A stretch of 6,958 bases of DNA from Alphaproteobacteria bacterium. Lineage in GTDB: Bacteria > Pseudomonadota > Alphaproteobacteria > Rickettsiales > UBA3002. Shown one piece after another: positions 1 through 5,748 of the stretch; the first letter of the stretch is position 1, and each line of letters opens with the position of its first letter. The stretch is taken from assembly GCA_021732545.1 (NCBI GenBank), contig JAKFUW010000051.1:1-6958 (forward strand). The letters are read 5' to 3'. The position numbers and the translations under genes were made by a program. Under the pieces are notes generated by a model, which saw only the letters and a program-made list of their open reading frames with translations, did not search any database and was not told where the DNA came from.

Positions 1-3000
1 CAATAACCAACCAAGCTGTTAATGCTAGTATGGAAACTCTCAGATTAAACCATCCTCATATAAATCAAGCCATGATTGCCTCAGGCGGCATTGTTACCAA
101 AACAATGTATGACGCAGTGGTTCATTTTCAAAACAAAACAATTTCTCCCCAAGAGCTAGACCTAAAATTTAAAGCTACCTTGGAAGAAGCTACAATAGCA
201 GGCAACACTTATAAAGCGATGGTGCTGTCGCAACTGCCTTCAGTCTTATCTGAAAAAGAAAGAGCGCATGTTGCAGACTATCTCAAATCAAAACATGATA
301 TTGATTTGGTATCCTTTGATCCTTCAGATCCGAAGACACTGAAAAAACTGGCTACATTCGATATCAGCGCAATTCCAAAGCTTGCGCCTGATCAAGCCGA
401 AGTAATTTATGCAGTGGGGGGGAATCAGAAAGATGCTCCAAAAAGCCAAGCAATAGCGCTGCATAAACTACATCAAACATTTGAAGGGTCCGTTGGTTTT
501 GCAACGGCGATCAACTCACTTAGTGACCGCGTGCGTTATGATCGTGGTATGGGGCTGAGCACTGATATTGATCGTTTTTTCCAGATTAATGCGCCAACGG
601 ATTTGGTCAATGCTGAAGAAATGAAATATACAACTCAGATGCAGACTATTGAGATGCGGTTGGGGTATTTAAAAACGCAAGGCCTTATTAAAACACCTTC
701 TCAAGAAAACTTCATGCGCAATGTACTTGATAAGTTTAAAGGTGACGATGCAAAGCTAAAGCAGGTTCTCACCGATTTGTCCGTTGGCACTCCAGAGGAA
801 CGAGCCACTGCTGTTAAAACCATTCAGCAAACCATGATGTCTGGTGGTAGAGATGGATATTCTGCTTTATATGATACAAAAATTGGTCAGGCGCTCAAAG
901 ATATCGCAATTGCATTTGATGTTGCTTATCAAAAAGAAGTGCAACATATTCCCGCAGCTGAATTGACGAATCCTCTAGCAATAAATCAAGGTACATTATC
1001 GCATGAAAGCGAGGGTTTTGTTCCATCAGGGGTCCAATTAGCACAAAGCAACGCAAAACGTGCAGCTAGTAAGGCCGCCAATCTTGCTTTTGAAGTAGAG
1101 TTAAAAAAGTTTTCTGACCCCAAAGATAGACTTGCTTTGGTTAAGGCGGCAGCCAAGAGCGGAGTGGACATTGATTATGCCGTGATTCATGAGCATGACC
1201 CGAATGCGAGAGAAACTTTAAGTAAAGCCAATACAAAACTTGCTGAATTTGCTACGCAACGCTTTAATGCAATTAAGGAAGAAGAAGCGAAGAAAGACCA
1301 GTCTGGTGATTTCAGAGCGCGTTACCGTGACTTAGAAACGCTGGTAAAAGCAGAAATCAGAAAAATAAAAGATGTAACAAGTCAGCAAGAAGACTTGCTC
1401 ATGCAGACGATCGAGGCATCACGAGGTGCAGATGGAACCCTTGATCCTGAGCTTTTGAAAACCAATCTGGATACTGTGTCAAAAACCGGCCAAGCTCCGG
1501 CAAAGCATCAGGCGGGTGAAGCAAGAGCGGGTAACGATACTCTGGTGGGCGGTGCAGATCAGTCAGTTAAAGGCACCGCAACTGCTGCGAACGATATTGT
1601 GCGTGATTTATCAGCAGGCATACCACCATCACCATCAGATGCTGTACGCGCAACCACTGCCGCTATGGTGTTGAAAGAAGCAGTCACAACTCAGGTTAAA
1701 AAAATTGATGAAATAGCACAGATTACAGAGCACCTTAAGGTTGCTGGGATAAATCTCACACCTACGGTTACGGCTGCGCTTGCATTGCCTGCGAATGCGG
1801 CGGCACTGACACCTGCTGCGTTGCAGGCGGTTCAGAATCAAGTACAGCAGGTGTTTTCTGCTATATTAAATACTCCGCCTACTGAGACTGCTAAATTAGC
1901 GGCGTTAGAGAAAACACACGCAGGATTAGAAGCTCTTGCCAATCTGCAAAAAACCCTTTCGCAGAATATGTTGGTGGCTAACACCATTGCTGCCGCTATT
2001 GAGTATAACCAACAGCAAGTAATGCACAAGGGTGGAACTGCACTAACGCCAGAACAAATTGCACAACGCACACAAGATATCATGAAAGCGATGGGGCCAG
2101 AGAGAGTGACCGCTTTAGGTGAGAAAATCGCCGCAGTTGCTGTTTCGTTAAACCCGAATGGACAGGTTGTGCAATCAACGCTAACTCTGTCAAAGGAAGT
2201 GGCGCAGACCGAAGCTGTTAAAATTGCAGCCGAAGTGAAAGCGGCTGTTACCAAACATTCTACAGAGCCTTTAAAGTCACAAGAATTAGGACCTGTTGGA
2301 AAAAAAGCAGAAGTGGTGGTACCTCCTCCCGTTGCCCCTGCTACTTTGAAAGCAGAAGCTGGGCCCGTGACCGCTGTTAAAGTCGCGGCGGTGGTTGAGC
2401 CCAAAGCGCCCGCACCCACAGTCGTTGCAAAAGTAGAGCCCCCTATATCAGGGGTGCCTTTGGCTCAGCCAGATAAAGATAAAGCGCCTAAACCAGTGGC
2501 GGCTCTTGTAGCAGCAGTGACACCGAAACTTCAAGCTCCCGCTGCTCCAAACCCCGCTGATCTCAGGGCGATAGGTCGTGAGGCAAGACCAGAAACAGCG
2601 CCCCCTGCGCCTCCACCACTGGTAATAAATGGAGTGGTGAATCCAGTAATTCCAGAGATAAAGCCTACTCCCACTTCCAGAGAGGCGCCCGCTGATATTG
2701 CTAAACCCAAAGTGGTTGCGAGTGTAACTGCTCCAAAAGAGGAGCGCGCTTCACTGACTCGGGAGATTGCTGTGCCGCTCGTTGAGCAAACACCACGAGG
2801 CTATGGTGTTATTGCTGCAGGTAATATATCACAAATCGGCGTTGCTTCTGGGGTAACGGTACAAGGGGAGGCTGGCTTAAGGCGTGGCCCAGCTCCTTCA
2901 CCTATAAAACCCGCGAATGATGATCCCGCGCCTGCAAGAGAAGATCAGGCCAAACTAGCTGCTGATCAAGCCGCGCAAGCAGATAAAGCAAGGCTGACGG

Positions 3001-3386
3001 AACAAGCAGCGCAACGCCAAGCTAAAGCGCGCGCTGAAGCAGCCGCGAAAGCAGCCGCGAAAGCAGCTATTACAGAGCCGGCGCGTCTTGCGAGTGTGGG
3101 TGATCCACGTCTAACGCCTCCTGCTGCACAGCCAGCATACGCAGCAGTTGTTAGTCCTGTAAGCTTTAATAGTGATGGTAAACCAGAACTTGTAGGTCCT
3201 ACTCATGCGGGCGATCTTCCTGCGCCACCACGCCATGAGCCTCAGCAATCTAGCAATGATCTACTTGTAAAGGTTTCCATGCCAGCAGGAGTATCAGGTG
3301 GCGAAACGGTAAGCCGTGGCGATGATAAATCGCCTAATGCTGCAGCCGATCCGCAAGTCAAGAAAACCAATAAAGAAATAGCATAG
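1..3386 (+). CDS. Very large Ala/Pro-rich protein of unknown function, possibly 5'-partial
   Basis: I do not recognise this protein. The first ATG in frame is at 30, giving 1118 residues, but the frame has no stop back to the left edge and no Shine-Dalgarno-like purine run precedes that ATG, so the gene may begin upstream. Residue numbers here count from position 30. Residues 1-470 are charged, mostly helix-like and poor in proline, resembling a folded region. Residues 470-540 look like a linker rich in Gly, Ala and Asp. Residues 540-750 are Ala/Thr/Gln-rich and probably helical. Residues 752-960 are dense in Pro, Ala, Val and Lys and look disordered. Residues 969-1015 form an Ala/Lys/Gln/Glu-rich, TolA-like helix, and the rest is a polar disordered tail. 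Scanning the whole translation I find no Cys and no Trp, and no signal peptide or membrane segment. It could be a secreted effector, a structural or surface-associated protein, or a scaffold; these are guesses. It ends in TAG, 59 bases before queH. Confidence 0.85.
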   Translation, partial: ITNQAVNASMETLRLNHPHINQAMIASGGIVTKTMYDAVVHFQNKTISPQELDLKFKATLEEATIAGNTYKAMVLSQLPSVLSEKERAHVADYLKSKHDIDLVSFDPSDPKTLKKLATFDISAIPKLAPDQAEVIYAVGGNQKDAPKSQAIALHKLHQTFEGSVGFATAINSLSDRVRYDRGMGLSTDIDRFFQINAPTDLVNAEEMKYTTQMQTIEMRLGYLKTQGLIKTPSQENFMRNVLDKFKGDDAKLKQVLTDLSVGTPEERATAVKTIQQTMMSGGRDGYSALYDTKIGQALKDIAIAFDVAYQKEVQHIPAAELTNPLAINQGTLSHESEGFVPSGVQLAQSNAKRAASKAANLAFEVELKKFSDPKDRLALVKAAAKSGVDIDYAVIHEHDPNARETLSKANTKLAEFATQRFNAIKEEEAKKDQSGDFRARYRDLETLVKAEIRKIKDVTSQQEDLLMQTIEASRGADGTLDPELLKTNLDTVSKTGQAPAKHQAGEARAGNDTLVGGADQSVKGTATAANDIVRDLSAGIPPSPSDAVRATTAAMVLKEAVTTQVKKIDEIAQITEHLKVAGINLTPTVTAALALPANAAALTPAALQAVQNQVQQVFSAILNTPPTETAKLAALEKTHAGLEALANLQKTLSQNMLVANTIAAAIEYNQQQVMHKGGTALTPEQIAQRTQDIMKAMGPERVTALGEKIAAVAVSLNPNGQVVQSTLTLSKEVAQTEAVKIAAEVKAAVTKHSTEPLKSQELGPVGKKAEVVVPPPVAPATLKAEAGPVTAVKVAAVVEPKAPAPTVVAKVEPPISGVPLAQPDKDKAPKPVAALVAAVTPKLQAPAAPNPADLRAIGREARPETAPPAPPPLVINGVVNPVIPEIKPTPTSREAPADIAKPKVVASVTAPKEERASLTREIAVPLVEQTPRGYGVIAAGNISQIGVASGVTVQGEAGLRRGPAPSPIKPANDDPAPAREDQAKLAADQAAQADKARLTEQAAQRQAKARAEAAAKAAAKAAITEPARLASVGDPRLTPPAAQPAYAAVVSPVSFNSDGKPELVGPTHAGDLPAPPRHEPQQSSNDLLVKVSMPAGVSGGETVSRGDDKSPNAAADPQVKKTNKEIA
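3039..3062 (+). repeat. Two tandem copies of a 12-bp unit encoding AAAK
   Basis: The unit GCAGCCGCGAAA occurs twice back to back and a third, partial copy follows (GCAGCT). Each unit encodes Ala-Ala-Ala-Lys, at residues 1004-1011 of the large unknown protein, inside its TolA-like helical stretch. The two copies are identical at the nucleotide level, which suggests recent local duplication by slippage rather than only selection for the peptide. Adding or losing a unit would keep the reading frame. Confidence 0.75.
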
Positions 3387-3445
3387 TTGTTTTGGCACCT
3401 CATTTCCCTTGCCATTCCCTCTATTTTTCAGCATAGCTGTGCCTT

Positions 3446-3679
3446 ATGACCCTAACCTTACAGCAAGCTGGCGCATCGGATTATGTCAAGCATGTCGATC
3501 TCACGCCGCCTACCCATGGGCGCGTGCTGATGCATAGTTGCTGTGCGCCATGTGCAGGCGATCTAATGGAGCAGATACTGGCCAATGGGATTGATCTGAC
3601 GATTTTTTTCTATAATCCCAACATCCACCCAAAGCGCGAATATGATATTCGCAAAAACGAGAATATCCGCTTTGCCTAA
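3446..3679 (+). CDS. queH: QueH N-terminal fragment, up to the premature TAA
   Basis: This is the 77-residue product made if translation stops at the internal TAA. It holds the CCxxC cysteines (Cys32, Cys33, Cys36) and the conserved NPNIHPKREY segment. It lacks the downstream CxxC and CxC cysteines and all of the conserved RW, NWRK and SLRD segments. On its own it should not be an active reductase, because the cysteine motifs of the family are spread over both halves. Confidence 0.6.
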   Translation: MTLTLQQAGASDYVKHVDLTPPTHGRVLMHSCCAPCAGDLMEQILANGIDLTIFFYNPNIHPKREYDIRKNENIRFA

Positions 3680-3682
3680 AAA

Positions 3683-4135
3683 ATGGAAATCCCTTTTATC
3701 GATGCCGATTACGATGTGCAAAATTGGTTTGCGCGCGCAAAAGGCATGGAGCGCGAGCCAGAGCGCGGCGTGCGCTGCACCGAGTGCTTTGATATGCGCT
3801 TTGAACGCACCGCACTTTATGCCTATGAGCATGGCTTCCCGATTATCACCAGCAGCCTTGGCATTTCGCGCTGGAAGAATATGGAGCAAATCAACGATTG
3901 CGGAGTGCGCGCCGCGAAGCCCTATGATGGGGTGGAATATTGGACCTATAATTGGCGAAAATCGGGCGGTGGTGCCCGCATGTATGAGATCGCCAAGCGC
4001 GAAGCATTTTATGCCCAGCAATATTGCGGATGTATTTACAGTTTACGCGATTCAAATGAGTGGCGGGTATCCCAAGGCCGCGAAAAAATCGAAATCGGCG
4101 AGACCTGGTATGAGCAAAAGCTCAGTGAGGCCTAA
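3683..4135 (+). CDS. queH: QueH C-terminal fragment, possible re-initiation product
   Basis: An ATG lies three bases after the internal TAA, in the same frame, and could in principle allow re-initiation after termination. No Shine-Dalgarno sequence precedes it. The 150-residue product begins MEIPFIDADYD and contains RCTEC (Cys111 and Cys114 in full-length numbering) and YCGC (Cys194 and Cys196). It lacks the N-terminal CCxxC motif. Its conserved sequence argues that this half was under selection until recently. Whether it is made, or could associate with the N-terminal fragment, cannot be told from the sequence. Confidence 0.6.
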   Translation: MEIPFIDADYDVQNWFARAKGMEREPERGVRCTECFDMRFERTALYAYEHGFPIITSSLGISRWKNMEQINDCGVRAAKPYDGVEYWTYNWRKSGGGARMYEIAKREAFYAQQYCGCIYSLRDSNEWRVSQGREKIEIGETWYEQKLSEA

Positions 4136-5598
4136 GCTCTGGTTCCTCTTATCTCATGAATCAGGCTATTGATGATGGTATGAGTCGGGCCATAAAAATT
4201 GCGGTCATCTTGCCAGAAGGTCGTGGTATAGATGATCAACAACATGATGACCAAACGCCGCCCCGTTGCGTTTTTCTGCCATAGCTCATGCAGCGCCAGC
4301 GATGCAATGATTACAATGGAAAATTGAATCGGCAGCAGATGATGCAGATTGATCTGGATATTGCTTTTCATACCGATTGCCAAGGTTGCTGCAAATATTG
4401 CAATGAAGGCAACACCCAGCGGTGAAGCCTTGCGAATGATGATGCCGCACCCCACTAAAAACGCGACCAACAAAATCGTCGGTGTTTCAACCAGCAGACT
4501 AAAGGGATAATAGAGCCACGTTGGCGCATTATCAAAATAATGCCCCTGCCAATGGCCGATTGCGTGCCCTTTGCGGTTTTTTTGCGCGAGTTCAAAAAAT
4601 CCCTGCACCACTTCGCCTAGCGGCAGAATCTTTTGTTGTGCCCATTCGCAAGTCAGTGGCGGGTTTGCAGGAATCACCTGCGCCGGTACACTCAGCGAAA
4701 AGCCAAACACAGCCCATATCAGTACAAACATCCACAGTATAGATACGAAGCTGAATGCGGCGTATTTTAAGGTTCCCGTTCTCGTCATTTCGAAGGAGCA
4801 AAAGCGACTGAAAAATCTTCGTTTAAGAATAGTAGATTCGTCATTGTTGGTTCGCAATGACGATAAATTGGAAGGCCACTGCAGCGCAATGGATAATAGG
4901 ATGATGGCAGGCACGAGAAACACAATCAGCGAATATTTCATCAAAAAAGCCAGCGCAATTACGGTCGCAGCGATCAGCATATTTATCAGGTGCGGACGTT
5001 TTAAAAAGCGTACCCAAAAATAAAGGCTGGCAATATAGCCCGCAAACATCGGCACGTCCGTCATCACCAGCGCAGTATAGCGAATCATGAGCGGCATCAG
5101 TGTCATCACAATTGTGGCAATGAATGCCATATCGCGGCCCGATAATTCACGCACCAACAGATAGGTAAACACCACCGCTATCACATAAAAAAGACTCGCC
5201 ATGGCTCGCGCCATTTGCAGTGCATAGGGTGGTGTCTCAGGGCGATCGAGCAAGGTTAAATCCGCATCAGCAAGGCATTGCGAGGCAAAGCCCCCCCCCT
5301 TATGATCGCGCTCCACCTGATGGTAATAGGGCACAAATTCGCGCGAGCAGGGTTTTGGGTGATCAAGTGGCAACACCCGAATGCCTTGAAGATATAATGG
5401 TAACGCCATTGCGGCGCGCGCCAGCGGCGGATGCAGCCGCTCATAATGATAGGTGCCATATTGCAGCCACTCCATGCCTGTGGCGATGTGGGCTGCCTCG
5501 TCGGCATTCTGACGTTTGACGATGTCGATGTAACCAATCGTCAGCAATCCTATCACCAACACTAAGAGCAGCGCAATAGAATGGCGACAGACGATCAT
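4132..5598 (-). CDS. Polytopic GT-C glycosyltransferase, GT39/ArnT-like
   Basis: This 488-residue membrane protein fits the GT-C superfamily, whose members move a sugar from a polyprenyl- or dolichyl-phosphate carrier to a protein, lipid or glycan on the outer face of the cytoplasmic membrane. A signal anchor lies at about residues 7-26, followed by the conserved acidic pair Asp33-Glu34 in the first outer loop, HPPLAR at 56-61, and a second acidic motif TDVP at 180-183 after a hydrophobic segment. Further likely membrane segments are near 128-150, 156-178, 185-197, 204-238, 277-302, 362-388, 394-410, 420-438 and 447-462. The donor and acceptor cannot be assigned. The start is the first ATG after an in-frame TAA at 5608-5610; only a weak GGA (5611-5613) precedes it. 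Two oddities: codons 101-103 fall in a G9 tract, and residues about 246-272 are encoded by a palindromic repeat, giving a charged loop between membrane segments. The last base of the gene overlaps queH. Confidence 0.88.
   Translation of the reverse strand: MIVCRHSIALLLVLVIGLLTIGYIDIVKRQNADEAAHIATGMEWLQYGTYHYERLHPPLARAAMALPLYLQGIRVLPLDHPKPCSREFVPYYHQVERDHKGGGFASQCLADADLTLLDRPETPPYALQMARAMASLFYVIAVVFTYLLVRELSGRDMAFIATIVMTLMPLMIRYTALVMTDVPMFAGYIASLYFWVRFLKRPHLINMLIAATVIALAFLMKYSLIVFLVPAIILLSIALQWPSNLSSLRTNNDESTILKRRFFSRFCSFEMTRTGTLKYAAFSFVSILWMFVLIWAVFGFSLSVPAQVIPANPPLTCEWAQQKILPLGEVVQGFFELAQKNRKGHAIGHWQGHYFDNAPTWLYYPFSLLVETPTILLVAFLVGCGIIIRKASPLGVAFIAIFAATLAIGMKSNIQINLHHLLPIQFSIVIIASLALHELWQKNATGRRLVIMLLIIYTTTFWQDDRNFYGPTHTIINSLIHEIRGTRA
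4783..4862. repeat. Dispersed palindromic repeat inserted inside the glycosyltransferase gene
   Basis: The ends are inverted copies with one mismatch: CGTCATTTCG at 4783-4792 and CGCAATGACG at 4853-4862. Inner arms AATCT (4814-4818) and AGATT (4834-4838) can also pair. A second, perfect 8-bp inverted pair CGTCATTG / CAATGACG lies at 4839-4846 and 4855-4862. The left part resembles a widespread class of bacterial dispersed repeats that begin CGTCATTTCGAAGGAGC and run to AATCTT; this is recalled, not searched. On the minus strand the element is open in the glycosyltransferase frame and encodes roughly residues 246-272, rich in Arg, Ser, Thr and Phe. This resembles Rickettsia palindromic elements that insert in frame into genes, although the sequence family may differ. 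Confidence 0.8.
5291..5299 (-). repeat. G9 homopolymer in the glycosyltransferase gene, candidate slippage tract
   Basis: Nine consecutive C on the plus strand are nine G on the coding strand, covering codons for Gly101-Gly103 in KGGGFA. Losing one G moves translation to a frame that stops at 5256-5258; gaining one G leads to a stop at 5267-5269. Either change would truncate the protein near residue 111-115 of 488, so the tract could act as an on/off switch. The assembled length is the in-frame (on) state. Confidence 0.7.
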
Positions 5599-5612
5599 CG
5601 CACTGACTTATC

Positions 5613-5714
5613 CGTCATCGCGAGCGAACCCGAAGGGAGCGCGTGGCGATCCATCAGTGACTGGTTGGCGATAGATGTGGATTGCCACGTCGGCTACGCC
5701 TCCTCGCAATGACG
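5613..5714. repeat. Intergenic palindromic repeat with CGTCATT-type ends
   Basis: A long imperfect hairpin occupies most of the gap between maeB and the glycosyltransferase gene. Its ends are CGTCATCGCG (5613-5622) and CGCAATGACG (5705-5714), inverted copies with one mismatch. Inner arms GTGGCGATCCA (5643-5653) and TGGATTGCCAC (5678-5688) pair with one G:T-type mismatch. It belongs to the common CGTCATTGCGAGC type of dispersed repeat and shares its ends with the copy at 4783-4862, while the inner sequences differ. It starts 15 bases upstream of the glycosyltransferase ATG, so in a transcript coming from maeB it would fold just before that start. It may also act as a 3' hairpin for maeB; no T-run follows, so a classical terminator is not supported. 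Confidence 0.85.
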
Positions 5715-5748
5715 AAAGGGCGAGGATAGAGGTCTTTCTTTTTGCCAT

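Larger units (their letters stand above)
3446..4135 (+). pseudogene. queH: Epoxyqueuosine reductase QueH, interrupted by one in-frame TAA
   Basis: QueH (formerly DUF208) is an iron-sulfur enzyme that reduces epoxyqueuosine to queuosine at wobble position 34 of tRNAs with GUN anticodons; it replaces the unrelated QueG. Family signatures run through the whole frame: HSCCAPC (residues 30-36), FFYNPNIHPKREY (54-66), IPFIDADYD (82-90), EPERGVRCTECFDMRFERTA, TSSLGISRW, YNWRK and YCGCIYSLRD. The frame spans 229 codon positions, about the usual family length. Codon 78 (3677-3679) is TAA where relatives typically have Glu in an RFAEK-type segment, so a single GAA-to-TAA or CAA-to-TAA change would explain it. 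Both sides are in the same frame and no other lesion is visible, so the damage is either very recent, a sequence error, or tolerated. No strong ribosome binding site precedes the ATG at 3446; an in-frame TAG at 3434-3436 limits the start. The stop codon overlaps that of the convergent glycosyltransferase gene. Confidence 0.9.

Noticed and set aside
1838..2419. Long minus-strand reading frame of 193 codons inside the giant protein gene
   Set aside because: It is a shadow of the Ala/Val/Thr-rich coding stretch on the plus strand; the translation is low-complexity Ala/Thr/Cys and has no family features.
3409..3437. Possible promoter TTGCCA, 17 bases, CATAGC before queH
   Set aside because: The -10 element matches the consensus at only three of six bases; spacing alone is not enough support.
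3677..3679. TAA in queH as evidence for an altered genetic code
   Set aside because: TAA also ends queH itself at its expected C terminus and ends maeB, so it acts as a normal stop in this window.
3677..3685. Frameshift in queH at the A-run next to the premature stop
   Set aside because: Both halves are in the same frame and align without a missing residue, so a substitution, not an indel, explains the stop.
3563..4172. Reading frames on both strands overlapping queH (minus 3563-4021, plus 3642-4172)
   Set aside because: The QueH frame carries all the conserved motifs here; the other frames give compositionally odd translations with no recognisable motifs.
4521..5023. Plus-strand reading frames of 73 and 150 codons across the glycosyltransferase gene
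   Set aside because: They are antisense shadows of the membrane protein and the palindromic repeat, with no motifs and no ribosome binding site.
5715..5748. Rho-independent terminator after maeB
   Set aside because: The stretch immediately after the stop has no GC-rich hairpin followed by a T-run; only the dispersed repeat hairpin lies downstream.
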